Origin: DASUCS01 sp041166745
Lineage (GTDB): Bacteria; Actinomycetota; Acidimicrobiia; Acidimicrobiales; JACDCH01
Reading direction: 5' to 3'
NCBI GenBank assembly: GCA_041166745.1
Contig: JBEEGH010000022.1
Location: 1 to 64,000, forward strand
Length of the DNA stretch: 64,000 nt
Shown here: positions 34,809 to 42,852 of the stretch, piece by piece
Numbering within the stretch: position 1 is the first letter of the stretch
Layout: each line of letters starts with the position of its first letter
Translations under genes and position numbers: made by a program
The notes under the pieces: generated by a model
The model's input: the letters and a program-made list of their open reading frames with translations, nothing else
What the model was told of the DNA's origin: nothing
Database searches by the model: none

Positions 34809-35170
34809 TCGAGCTGCTCGAAGTCGACGGCGACGACGCACGGCTCGTCGGTGGCTACTCCGCCACGAGCGGGCATCATCACTTTCCGATCGCCCCGGTG
34901 TGCCCGTACACGGGGGCGGAAGACGTCGAACGGGTCACGCTGCCGACCACCGGCACGTTGTGGGCCTGGACCACGGTCACGACAGCGCCGCCGGGCTACG
35001 ACGGTCCGATCCCCTACGGCTTCGGCGTCGTCGAGCTCGACGGCATCGGCCTGCGGGTCGTCGGCCGATTGACGGAACCAGACCCGAGTGCGCTGCACGA
35101 CGGTCAGCCGATGCGCGTCATCGCCGAGTCGATCGGCGACCTCACGGTCTGGGCGTTCACCCCTCGATGA
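34805..35170 (+). CDS. DUF35 / OB-fold acyl-CoA-associated protein without zinc-ribbon cysteines
   Basis: A 121-residue protein matching the DUF35 OB-fold (ChsH2-DUF35 type): GTLWAWTTVTTAPPGYDG and PIPYGFGVVELDGIGLRVVGRL are its core. The preceding rubredoxin-like zinc ribbon normally has two CxxC pairs. Here the region reads YSATSGHHHFPIAPVCPYTG, so only one Cys is left. Such proteins bind a thiolase-like partner, and the thiolase-like gene follows with a 4-base overlap. GTG start at 34805. Confidence 0.8.
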   Translation: MIELLEVDGDDARLVGGYSATSGHHHFPIAPVCPYTGAEDVERVTLPTTGTLWAWTTVTTAPPGYDGPIPYGFGVVELDGIGLRVVGRLTEPDPSALHDGQPMRVIAESIGDLTVWAFTPR

Positions 35171-36282
35171 CGATCGAGATCGTCGGCGCAGGCATCCATC
35201 CGTTCGGCCGCTTTGACGATCGGACGGTGACCGACATGGGAGTCGCCGCCGTTCGAGCCGCTCTCGCCGACGCGGGCAACCCCCGCATCGACGCCGCCTT
35301 CTGCGGCACGGCGTACTCGGGGGTCGCCGCCGGCCATCGCGTCCTCGGCCAGCTGGCGCGCACCGGCATCCCGATCGTCGACGTCGAGGCCGGCTGCGCG
35401 AGCGGGGCCGCCGCGCTCGCGCTCGCGGCGGGCGCGATCCGCAGCGGTGAACGCGAGTGTGTGCTCGTGTTCGGCATGGAGAAGATGCCGAAGGGAATGA
35501 TTCGCTCCTCCTTCTTCGAGCCGTGGCAGGAGCAGGCCGGGCTCACTCCTGCGCCCGCGTACTTCGCGCTGCGCGCGCAGCGGCTGATGCGCGAGGCGGG
35601 GCTGACGAAGGACGACTTCGCGGCCGTCGTGGTGAAGAACCGTCGCAACGGCGTCGAGAATCCGAACGCCATGTTCCGCAAGCCGGTGGCTGCCGAGGAG
35701 GTGCTCGCATCGCGCGTCGTGTCCGAGCCGCTGCACCTCTGGATGTTGTGTTCACCAAACGAAGGCGCGGCGGCGGTGGTGTTACGTCGCGGCACCGAGG
35801 GCGTGCAGCTGCGGGCGGCCTGTCTCCGCTCGCATCTGCCGGGCAGCGTCCTGGCCGAGTCCACACCGATGGCCGGCATCGACGATCGCGACATCACGCC
35901 ACCGACCATGCTGGCCGCCGATGACGCGTACGCCGCTGCTGGCATCGGCCCCGACGACATCGACGTGGTCGAGTGTCAGGACACCGACGCGGCACGCGAA
36001 CTGTTGACGTACGAGGAACTTCGACTCTGCGCCCCGGGCGATCAGGCCAGGCTCCTACGGACCGGCGAGGTGGAGTTGGGTGGCGAGCGACCGGTGAACC
36101 CGAGCGGGGGGCTGCTGTCGAAAGGTGAGCCGCTCGGTGCGTCCGCGGTCGGCCAGGTGGTCGAGTTGGTGCACCAGCTGCGGGGCCAGGCGGGTGCCCG
36201 CCAGGTCGATGGAGCCCGTACCGCGCTGGCCCACACGGTCGGCCGCGGGGCCAACGCCAGCGTCGTGATCCTCGCCCGCTGA
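35167..36282 (+). CDS. thiolase-fold protein with altered catalytic residues (possible Ltp2-like aldolase)
   Basis: A 371-residue thiolase of the SCP2/SCPx branch. VDVEAGCASGAAALALA keeps the N-terminal Cys. In normal thiolases a later HD-x-F, a GHP and a C-terminal Cys-Gly complete catalysis. Here they read ECQDTDAAREL, SKGEPLGAS and GANASVV, so His and the second Cys are gone. Loss of these residues together with a DUF35 partner is how the side-chain-cleaving aldolase Ltp2 departs from true thiolases. A retro-aldol cleavage of a beta-hydroxyacyl-CoA is therefore more likely than thiolysis. Last gene of the operon. Confidence 0.82.
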   Translation: MTIEIVGAGIHPFGRFDDRTVTDMGVAAVRAALADAGNPRIDAAFCGTAYSGVAAGHRVLGQLARTGIPIVDVEAGCASGAAALALAAGAIRSGERECVLVFGMEKMPKGMIRSSFFEPWQEQAGLTPAPAYFALRAQRLMREAGLTKDDFAAVVVKNRRNGVENPNAMFRKPVAAEEVLASRVVSEPLHLWMLCSPNEGAAAVVLRRGTEGVQLRAACLRSHLPGSVLAESTPMAGIDDRDITPPTMLAADDAYAAAGIGPDDIDVVECQDTDAARELLTYEELRLCAPGDQARLLRTGEVELGGERPVNPSGGLLSKGEPLGASAVGQVVELVHQLRGQAGARQVDGARTALAHTVGRGANASVVILAR

Positions 36283-36305
36283 CGGCGAGTGATTGAATCT
36301 CCGCC

Positions 36306-37004
36306 GTGCGCCGGGCCCTGCTCCTCCTGATCGTCTCGAGTCTCGTCGTCATCGCTACTCCAGCGAATGCCGCGAACAAGGACGTGCAAATCCAAAACTT
36401 CTCGTTCAATCCCTCGTCCGTCACGATCAACGAGGGCGACACCGTGACGTGGACCAACAAGGATTCGGTCGGACACACGGTCACGGCCGACGACGGCTCG
36501 TTCGACACGAGTCCGACCTGCAACAACACCTCCCCCGAAGACGAGACCTGTCTCAAGCCAAATGAACCGATCACGCTGACGTTCGATACCGCAGGAACCG
36601 TCGCGTACCACTGCAAGGTGCACTCGACCATGCACGGCACGGTCGTCGTCAAAGGACCAGCAACTACGACGACGCAGGCGACCACCACGACGAAACCGGC
36701 GACCACGACGACGACCGCCAGCACGACGACGTCGACCTCGTCCACCACGACAACGAGCTCGTCGACGACCACGACCACCACGCTCGTCTCGAGCTTCAGC
36801 GGGCCGATCGCGGTCAACGACAAAGGCGGATCCAGCGGAGGGTCATCCGCGCTCCCACTGTTGCTCGGAGCCCTGCTCATCGTCGCCGGGCTCGCAGGGC
36901 TCGCGTATTGGCTTTGGTGGCGCAGCGGCGAGCCGTATGACCAGAACGACGGACCGGACTGGACCCAGGAACCACCACCGACGGTCCAGGGGCCGCGTAT
37001 CTGA
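36306..37004 (+). CDS. cell-surface cupredoxin with Thr-rich stalk and membrane anchor
   Basis: A 232-residue protein: signal peptide (LLLLIVSSLVVIATPANA), a plastocyanin-like domain (about residues 25-118), a Thr-rich linker of about 55 residues made of TTT repeats, then a transmembrane helix (LPLLLGALLIVAGLAGLAYWLWW) and a short acidic tail. The type 1 copper ligands are visible: His in GHTVTAD and Cys, His and Met in YHCKVHSTMHG. It should carry electrons or bind copper outside the membrane. GTG start at 36306. It is followed after 2 bases by a homologue. Confidence 0.87.
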   Translation: MRRALLLLIVSSLVVIATPANAANKDVQIQNFSFNPSSVTINEGDTVTWTNKDSVGHTVTADDGSFDTSPTCNNTSPEDETCLKPNEPITLTFDTAGTVAYHCKVHSTMHGTVVVKGPATTTTQATTTTKPATTTTTASTTTSTSSTTTTSSSTTTTTTLVSSFSGPIAVNDKGGSSGGSSALPLLLGALLIVAGLAGLAYWLWWRSGEPYDQNDGPDWTQEPPPTVQGPRI

Positions 37005-37006
37005 CG

Positions 37007-37642
37007 ATGCGCCGGCTAACTGGGGTCGCGTTGGTACTGGGAGCGATCGTGGTTCCCTCTTTGCGCGCGGACGCCCAAGAGGCACCCGCGACGATCAACG
37101 ACGACTACTTCTTGCCCGTACCGATCATCGTCGACATCGGCGACACCGTCACCTGGACGAACGCCGGAGACCATCCGCACTCGGTCACCGCCGACGGCGA
37201 GTTCGACTCGACAGACCCGAACACGTCCTGCACGCCCATCATCGGCGGAGACGGCTGCTTGGCGAAGGGCGATCAATACTCGGTCAGGTTCGCCAGCGCG
37301 GGAACGTTCAACTACCACTGCCGTGTGCATGGGTCGGCGATGGTCGGTTCGGTGATCGTGCGATCCGCCGCCACGACGACAACGACATCGACGACGGTGG
37401 CGACTACCGTCACCACCGCTCCAGACACGAGCACCTCGTTGGCCAGCGATCAGCCGACGATCACCCAGGCGTCGCTACCGTCACTCCCGGAGAACTCGAA
37501 GGTTGCGCTGCCGAAGTCGATCACTCGCTCGCGCCAAGAGGATGACACGCGGCTTTGGGCGCTCCTTGCCGTCGGACTCGCAGGTTCGACGGTGATCACC
37601 GGAATCGTTCTCGTTCGCCGCGGCCGCGTTCCTCTCGGATAG
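37007..37642 (+). CDS. second cell-surface cupredoxin with membrane anchor
   Basis: A 211-residue paralogue of the preceding gene: signal peptide, plastocyanin-like domain with His in HPHSVTADGEF and Cys-His-Met in YHCRVHGSAMVG, a shorter Thr-rich linker and a C-terminal helix (LWALLAVGLAGSTVITGIVLV) followed by basic residues. The similar layout and the 2-base gap suggest tandem duplication and co-expression. Electron transfer at the cell surface is inferred. Confidence 0.87.
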   Translation: MRRLTGVALVLGAIVVPSLRADAQEAPATINDDYFLPVPIIVDIGDTVTWTNAGDHPHSVTADGEFDSTDPNTSCTPIIGGDGCLAKGDQYSVRFASAGTFNYHCRVHGSAMVGSVIVRSAATTTTTSTTVATTVTTAPDTSTSLASDQPTITQASLPSLPENSKVALPKSITRSRQEDDTRLWALLAVGLAGSTVITGIVLVRRGRVPLG

Positions 37643-37662
37643 ACAGCGACTACGCCGTGTGA

Positions 37663-38046
37663 CTACGCCTCGGGTGCGGCGAGGTTCGAGTTGAAGATGT
37701 CGTCGGCGATCAGCCACGAGCCGTCGGACTGACGCTTCCACACCTCGATGAACTTGCCGAGATCCTGCGGCGCGGCACCGGACGGAAAGTCCATCGTGTA
37801 GCGACCGACCGACACGCAGAGGTCCGGAGTCTCGTGCACCGTGAGCAGGTCGAACGACAGCTGCGCGCCCGTTGCCACGAACTCCTTTACGAACCCCTCG
37901 ATCGCCGGCCGTCCCTCGATGGTGTCCGCGTTCGGGGCCATCATTCTCGCGTCCGGCGTGTAGAGGTTGGCCACACCCGAGGCATCACCACTGTTGAAGG
38001 CCGCAAGCCACTTCTTCTCGCCCGCTTCGATGTCTGACTTACTCAT
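37663..38046 (-). CDS. SnoaL/DUF4440-type NTF2-like protein (ketosteroid-isomerase fold)
   Basis: A 127-residue NTF2-like protein: KKWLAAFNSGDASGVANLYTPDARMM, RPAIEGFVKEFVATG and WKRQSDGSWLIADDIFNSN are the typical helix and strands. The usual role is isomerase or binding of small hydrophobic molecules; no catalytic residues can be assigned. ATG 38046 has a GGGGG run 6 bases upstream; an in-frame ATG at 38064 precedes that site. Confidence 0.8.
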   Translation of the reverse strand: MSKSDIEAGEKKWLAAFNSGDASGVANLYTPDARMMAPNADTIEGRPAIEGFVKEFVATGAQLSFDLLTVHETPDLCVSVGRYTMDFPSGAAPQDLGKFIEVWKRQSDGSWLIADDIFNSNLAAPEA

Positions 38047-38164
38047 GTCGTTCCCCCGTTGCAATTGGTCCTCCGCACCCTAGGTTCGGAACCCATCCGA
38101 GAAAAGGGGTGTCCTGGCCGCTTGCCGGGTAGCCCGTACGAGCGCGCCGAGCTCGGGAGAACCA

Positions 38165-38383
38165 ATGGCCGAAACCGCAAGCACGTCCCCCGGTGATCAG
38201 GTTGTGGTCGCCTATGCCGTCGAGATCGCGATCCCGGTGACCGCGGTCGGTGGTTCGGACATCGACTTCCCCTCCTACGGCGGTGAGATCGTGCGCGACG
38301 CCATCGCCGGCTGGGGTGTGCCGGTGGTGCGAATCGTGCATTTGGGAGACCCCGACAAGATCTTCCCGAAGTCGAGCGCTTAG
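38165..38383 (+). CDS. small protein of unknown function
   Basis: A 72-residue open frame preceded by CGGGAG 4-5 bases before the ATG. Its residues VVVAYAVEIAIPVTAVGG and PVVRIVHLGDPDKIFP are of even composition with good codon use, so it is probably real. I do not recognise the family. Its stop meets the stop of the convergent acyl-CoA dehydrogenase. Confidence 0.5.
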   Translation: MAETASTSPGDQVVVAYAVEIAIPVTAVGGSDIDFPSYGGEIVRDAIAGWGVPVVRIVHLGDPDKIFPKSSA

Positions 38384-39474
38384 ACGGCGCCCAGCACCAA
38401 GTCCGCGAGTCGCTCGCGCTGCCATCCCTGGTAGCCGAAGAGCAGATCGGCCTGTTTCGCCTTGCGGTAGAAGAGGTGCGCGTCGCAGTCCCACGTGAAG
38501 CCGACGCCACCATGGATCTGGATGCACTCCGCGGTCACGTCGTTCGCGGCTTCCGCGGCATAGGCCTTCGCCATCGCGGCTGCCTCGGCGCGCACGGGCT
38601 CATCGGCGTCGGACGCCCACGCCGCGTAGTGCGTGCCGACCCGCGAAAGCTCGAGGCGGTGGAGCATGTCGGCGGCCTTGTGCTTGATCACCTGGAACGT
38701 GGCGATCGGTCGATCGAACTGCACGCGCACCTTGGCGTACTCGACAGCCAACGTGTTGGCAGTTTCCATCGCGCCGACGAGCTCCGCACACAACGCCACG
38801 TTCGTGTCGTCGACGATGCGTTGCCACACGCTCGTCTGATCGCCAGGCGGACCGACGGGTTCGGCTTCACAGGCCTCGAGGGCAAGGCGGCCCACCTTGC
38901 GCGTGACGTCCCACGCGGGAACGAGCTCACACGCCGGTGCCTCGACCAGGAAGGTTCCGATGCCCTGCTCGGTGCGCGCCACGACCAACGCCCAGTCGGC
39001 CGTGTGACCGTCGAGCACGACCGGCTTGGTGCCCGTCAACCTCCACCGTCCCGCCTTGCGGATGGCACGCGTGCGAACACGCGTGACCGGGTCGCCGGCT
39101 CCCACCTCCTCCAACGCAACCGTGCCGCGCGTCGCGCCCGAAGCGAGCGACGTCAGTTGGTCGCCCAACCCGAGGTGCTTGGCCGCCAACGTCGCGAAAA
39201 CCGATGACGAGAAGTACGGACCCGGGAACGGAACGCGCCCCATCTCTTCCATCACGACGACGAGATCGACGAGCCCGAGCCCCAGCCCACCATTGGCCTC
39301 GGGAACGAGCAGCGCCGGCCAACCGAGGTCGACGAGCTGATCCCAGACGCCGTCGGTGAATCCGCGGTCGTCGTCGATCATCGCTCGCACGTAGCTCGAC
39401 GGGCTCTGACGCTCCATGAAGCTGCGCACCGTTCGCCGGAGCTCGTCCTGGTCCGCGCTAAACGTGAAATCCAC
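38380..39474 (-). CDS. acyl-CoA dehydrogenase
   Basis: A 364-residue acyl-CoA dehydrogenase with FTFSADQDELRRTVRSFM at the start, DLGWPALLVPEANGGLGLGL and, near the end, ECIQIHGGVGFTWDCDAHLF. Like the gene at 31388 it is the shorter partner of a divergent pair and probably forms a hetero-oligomer with the product of 39524. GTG 39474 follows a GGGGGT run; GTG 39480 is an alternative. Confidence 0.88.
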   Translation of the reverse strand: MDFTFSADQDELRRTVRSFMERQSPSSYVRAMIDDDRGFTDGVWDQLVDLGWPALLVPEANGGLGLGLVDLVVVMEEMGRVPFPGPYFSSSVFATLAAKHLGLGDQLTSLASGATRGTVALEEVGAGDPVTRVRTRAIRKAGRWRLTGTKPVVLDGHTADWALVVARTEQGIGTFLVEAPACELVPAWDVTRKVGRLALEACEAEPVGPPGDQTSVWQRIVDDTNVALCAELVGAMETANTLAVEYAKVRVQFDRPIATFQVIKHKAADMLHRLELSRVGTHYAAWASDADEPVRAEAAAMAKAYAAEAANDVTAECIQIHGGVGFTWDCDAHLFYRKAKQADLLFGYQGWQRERLADLVLGAV

Positions 39475-39492
39475 CGGCACCCCCAAAGAAAC

Positions 39493-39508
39493 CTGACATG
39501 GGCGTCAT
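39493..39508. promoter_or_regulatory. CTGAC-N6-GTCAT operator between divergent acyl-CoA dehydrogenase genes
   Basis: CTGACATGGGCGTCAT: same spacing as the other five sites with one mismatch in the right half-site. It is 16 bases before the ATG at 39524 and 19 bases before the GTG at 39474. Confidence 0.6.
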
Positions 39509-39523
39509 GGTACGTTGACCGCG

Positions 39524-40750
39524 ATGGACTTTGCCCACACGGCCGACGACATCGCGTTCCGCGACGAGTTGCGGCAGTGGCTCGACGACAATCTCCCGAA
39601 GTTCCTTGCGGAGTGGGGCGAGCAGGACCCGTTGACCGCGGACCCCGATGGTTCACCCGGAGCCCACGGGATCATGGGGGCGATGGAGCGCCGCCGGTCA
39701 TGGCAGCGCAAGCTCAACGAGGGCCGGTGGGCGGCGATCAACTGGCCACTCGAGTGGGGCGGCCGTGCCGCGACCGTGACGCAGAACGTCATCTACTCCG
39801 AGGAGATGGCCAAGGCGCGAGCGCCGGGCATCTTCAACGCCAACGGTCTCTGGCAGATCGGTCCGATGATCATCCGTTGGGGCGACGACGAGCAGAAGAT
39901 GCAGTGGGTTCCCAACATCCTCAACGCCGACGACCACTGGTGCCAGGGTTTCAGCGAGCCGCAGGCCGGTTCCGATCTCGCGAACTTGCGCACGCTCGCC
40001 GTGGCCGACGGCAACGACTACGTGCTCAACGGCCAGAAGATCTGGATCTCGACGGCCCACATCGCGAAGTGGGGGCTGTTCCTCGTCCGCACCGATCCGA
40101 CAGCGATCGAGCGCGGCGTGAAGCACGAGGGGATCACCGCGTTGATCGTTGACATGGAGGCCGAGGGCATCGAGTGCCGGCCGATCCGCGACGTCACCGG
40201 CGAGGAGATGTTCAACGAGGTCTTCTTCACCGACGCGCGGGTGCCGGTGAAGTACCGGCTCGGCGACGAAGGCGCGGGGTGGTCCGTCGCGATGGGCACG
40301 CTCGGCCACGAGCGCGTCGGTACCGCCGGTTTGGCGATCACGATGAAAGCCGATCTCGAGTCGATGGTGTCATTGGCTCGCGCGGTGAATCCCGACGCGT
40401 TGCGCGACCCGGGACTGCGCGATCGCATCGCCCGAGCGCACACCGACATCGAGTACACGCGACTGCTGAACTACCGCGCGCTGTCGAAGATCTTGAAGGG
40501 CGAACCGAACTGGCCCGAGGTGCCACTGGCCAAGCTGCAGTGGAGTCACCTCGCGCAGACGTTGGCCGACTTGGCGTGTGATCTCCTCGGACCGTCGGCC
40601 GTGTTGGCGAAGGGAGGCCCCGACGCCATCGATGGTGGTGCGTGGAACCGCCTCTACGTCTTCCAGCGGTACACGTCGATCGGCGCAGGCACCACCGAGG
40701 TACAGAAGAACATCATCTCGGACAAGGCGATCAAGCTTCCCCGACGGTGA
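39524..40750 (+). CDS. acyl-CoA dehydrogenase
   Basis: A 408-residue FadE-type dehydrogenase. NWPLEWGGRAATVTQNVIYSEE, GFSEPQAGSDLANL, NGQKIWISTAHIAKWGLFLV and the C-terminal GTTEVQKNIISDKAIKLPR are the family landmarks. ATG 39524 begins MDFAHTADDIAFRDEL; an in-frame TTG at 39515 is unlikely. It is paired with the divergent gene at 38380 across a shared operator. It is the last gene before the integrase side of the accessory island. Confidence 0.9.
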   Translation: MDFAHTADDIAFRDELRQWLDDNLPKFLAEWGEQDPLTADPDGSPGAHGIMGAMERRRSWQRKLNEGRWAAINWPLEWGGRAATVTQNVIYSEEMAKARAPGIFNANGLWQIGPMIIRWGDDEQKMQWVPNILNADDHWCQGFSEPQAGSDLANLRTLAVADGNDYVLNGQKIWISTAHIAKWGLFLVRTDPTAIERGVKHEGITALIVDMEAEGIECRPIRDVTGEEMFNEVFFTDARVPVKYRLGDEGAGWSVAMGTLGHERVGTAGLAITMKADLESMVSLARAVNPDALRDPGLRDRIARAHTDIEYTRLLNYRALSKILKGEPNWPEVPLAKLQWSHLAQTLADLACDLLGPSAVLAKGGPDAIDGGAWNRLYVFQRYTSIGAGTTEVQKNIISDKAIKLPRR

Positions 40751-40866
40751 AGCTCCGACAGGTCGCTGACCTGGACTTTCAGCGAATCGGAGCATCAATT
40801 CGGCTCGTCTCAAACCGGTCAGCGAGCGTCCCAGACCGCGCGTAGACCGCGCGACTGATCACGCGG

Positions 40867-41982
40867 TCACCGGAGACTGGCCACGTCCGACCCGTCGATC
40901 TCGCCCTCGTCGTCGTCACCCAGCACGCTCTGCACGGCGTCTCGCAGTGAGTCGTCTTCGTCGGGCCACCAGTGGCCGTAAAGGTCGAGCGTCATGACCG
41001 CCGACTCGTGGCCGAGGACCGTTTGGACCTGTTTGACGTTGCAGCCTCGTCCGATGAGGAGGCTGGCGTAGAAGTGGCGGAGGTCGTGGAAGGTCGCCCA
41101 GTCCGGGAAGGTGCCACCGTCGGCGCGAATCGTCTCGATCGCCAGCTTCATGGCTCTCGACACTTGGTTGGAGGTGAGTGCGCCATGACCCGACGACGAG
41201 AAGAGAACGCCCCCCTTTCCGGGGCCGTGACGTTCCAGGTGAGCAGCAACCTCATTAGTCACCACCGAGGCCAGCGGCACCATGCGGTAGCCAGCCTGCG
41301 ACTTGGGCTTGTCGAATACGGGGTGTCCTTTGATGGTTCGGACACACTGGCGATCGACTTTGACCTCACGCCCCAGCGCGTTGAACCGATCAAGGGTGAC
41401 ACCGCATGCCTCGCCGAGCCGGAGCCCCGAGCCAGCAGTGAAGGCGAACAGGCCACGCATGTGGATCGGCACCGCCTCCAGCAGAGCGACGACTTGATCC
41501 TTCGTGAGGGCCTCGAGCGGAGGACGCTTCTCCTTGCGCTGCTTCACCTGGCAGGGGGAAGCCGCGATCATGCGATCCTGCACCGCTGCCCTGAAGATCG
41601 ACACCAGCCAGGCGTAGACGTTTCGCTTCGAGACCGCAGCGAGTTCGAGGCCGCCGTACCACGCAGTCACTTCGCTCGGTCGGATAGTTCCCAGACGCCG
41701 AGAGCCGAATGTGGGGTAGGCGTGAATGCGCAGATCACTCTCACACTTCGCCGCTGAACGCTCGGCGTGTTGCTGCATCTTGCGCCAGGCTTCTGCGTAG
41801 TCCTTGAACAACATTCGCCCCGCGGTTGGATCAATGTGATCCCCGCGCGACAGTGCGGCGCGTTGCTGGCGCTCCCACTCGTCGGCCCGTTTCTTCAGAG
41901 CGAACGTTTGGGCGTGTTCCTTGCCGGCGGCGTCGCGGTAACGCGCCTTGTACTTGCCGTTCGGCAGCTTTCTGACGCTCAT
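40867..41982 (-). CDS. tyrosine recombinase / integrase
   Basis: A 371-residue phage-type integrase. The N-terminal arm-binding domain (KLPNGKYKARYRDAAGKEHA) is followed by a core-binding domain (about 60-150) and a catalytic domain. Catalytic residues are visible: Arg in GSGLRLGEACG, His-x-x-Arg in FHDLRHFYAS, His in VLGHES and the nucleophile Tyr in DLYGH. It integrates or excises a mobile element. ATG 41982 overlaps the stop of the small upstream gene by 4 bases, which fixes the start. The acidic C-terminal tail is longer than usual. Confidence 0.93.
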   Translation of the reverse strand: MSVRKLPNGKYKARYRDAAGKEHAQTFALKKRADEWERQQRAALSRGDHIDPTAGRMLFKDYAEAWRKMQQHAERSAAKCESDLRIHAYPTFGSRRLGTIRPSEVTAWYGGLELAAVSKRNVYAWLVSIFRAAVQDRMIAASPCQVKQRKEKRPPLEALTKDQVVALLEAVPIHMRGLFAFTAGSGLRLGEACGVTLDRFNALGREVKVDRQCVRTIKGHPVFDKPKSQAGYRMVPLASVVTNEVAAHLERHGPGKGGVLFSSSGHGALTSNQVSRAMKLAIETIRADGGTFPDWATFHDLRHFYASLLIGRGCNVKQVQTVLGHESAVMTLDLYGHWWPDEDDSLRDAVQSVLGDDDEGEIDGSDVASLR

Positions 41983-42242
41983 CGGTTTCGTCGCTTCGCC
42001 CGAAGGCAAGCCGCAGGCCGTTCAATCGCTGTGTGCTTCCAGACCTCGGCGGGCGCAAGCCACGGCAGCCCGCCGCTGCCACCGCGTCCAAGGATGAATT
42101 CGCGGACGTGGTCCTGTCGTATCGCATCGTTCTGGGGCAGACGCAACGCGGTGTCGTCATCGGGGATCAGCGGTTCCACCATCGGCACCGCGACAAGCCA
42201 GCTACCGCCGAGCTTCGCGGAAGCGGACCCGTCGATCAGCAC
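41979..42242 (-). CDS. small gene coupled to the integrase
   Basis: An open frame of about 87 residues from GTG 42242 to a TGA that overlaps the integrase ATG (ATGA). It contains VLIDGSASAKLGGSWLVAVP and HVREFILGRGGSGGLPWL. I do not know the family. Its place between an excisionase-like gene and an integrase, and the 4-base overlap, argue that it is real and belongs to the mobile element; a role in recombination control is only a guess. Confidence 0.5.
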   Translation of the reverse strand: MLIDGSASAKLGGSWLVAVPMVEPLIPDDDTALRLPQNDAIRQDHVREFILGRGGSGGLPWLAPAEVWKHTAIERPAACLRAKRRNR

Positions 42243-42247
42243 CTGGG

Positions 42248-42418
42248 TCAGGCCGCAAGGCTGTCGAGCCACGCCAGGACGTCTGCTTCGGAATACCGCA
42301 GGTGTCGTCCGACCTTCCTCGCGCGAGGCCCTTCGTCCTTGTACCGCCAGGAGTACAGCGTCCTGACCGGGACACCGAGAATCTCGGCGACCTCGATGGT
42401 TGTCAATAGACGATTCAT
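42248..42418 (-). CDS. excisionase / MerR-like helix-turn-helix protein
   Basis: A 56-residue protein: LLTTIEVAEILGVPVRTLYS is a winged-helix recognition unit of the excisionase (Xis/AlpA, HTH_17) family, and ARKVGRHLRYSEADVLAWL is the matching wing and last helix. It binds DNA at attachment-site arms to direct the integrase towards excision, or represses the integrase operon. GGGAGAGG lies 6 bases before the ATG at 42418. Confidence 0.88.
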   Translation of the reverse strand: MNRLLTTIEVAEILGVPVRTLYSWRYKDEGPRARKVGRHLRYSEADVLAWLDSLAA

Positions 42419-42558
42419 CGTCGGCCTCTCCCTTGCGTAGCCGGTCGGAACAGCCACCGCTTCGACGGCAACCGCCTGACGTTTTCGAATGTTCGCGTGC
42501 GCAGCACGCGACCCTTTCGGCCCTGCCCGGTGGCAGGAACCCTCGCCGTCGTGCTCCT

Positions 42559-42852
42559 TCACCCACCGCCGTGTCGTGGTGACTTGCCCGTCGTTCGCTC
42601 CCCCGACGAGCCCACGGTGACGACCGCTTGCCGGCTTCGACGCCAGCCGCTCTGCGGCAACGTCGATGAATTTCGATCCCCGAGGCGGGGGTCTCTCCGC
42701 ACGCCGTTGCGCACGGCCGTGCGTTGGTCGGCCTCGAAAGCCTGGGCGTCGCGCTTGGTGCGGAACGTCTTGGTGCCGACCCTGCCGGCACGATCGCGGT
42801 AGCGACCGTCGTAAGGGAGTCCGCTCTGAGACTGGCGTCGCTGGACGCTCAT
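42559..42852 (-). pseudogene. N-terminal fragment of a second tyrosine integrase
   Basis: From ATG 42852, which has a strong GGAGGAAACC site, the frame reads SVQRRQSQSGLPYDGRYRDR, then FRTKRDAQAFEADQRTAVRNG. This is the same arm-type DNA-binding layout as the start of the integrase at 41982. After about residue 55 the sequence turns into Arg/Ser-rich non-family sequence and no catalytic domain follows. It looks like the remains of an older or replaced integrase, or a start region left by recombination. Confidence 0.6.

Noticed and set aside
40751..40866. Attachment site of the integrase next to its gene
   Set aside because: No tRNA end or repeat matching another place in the window could be found in this 116-base gap.
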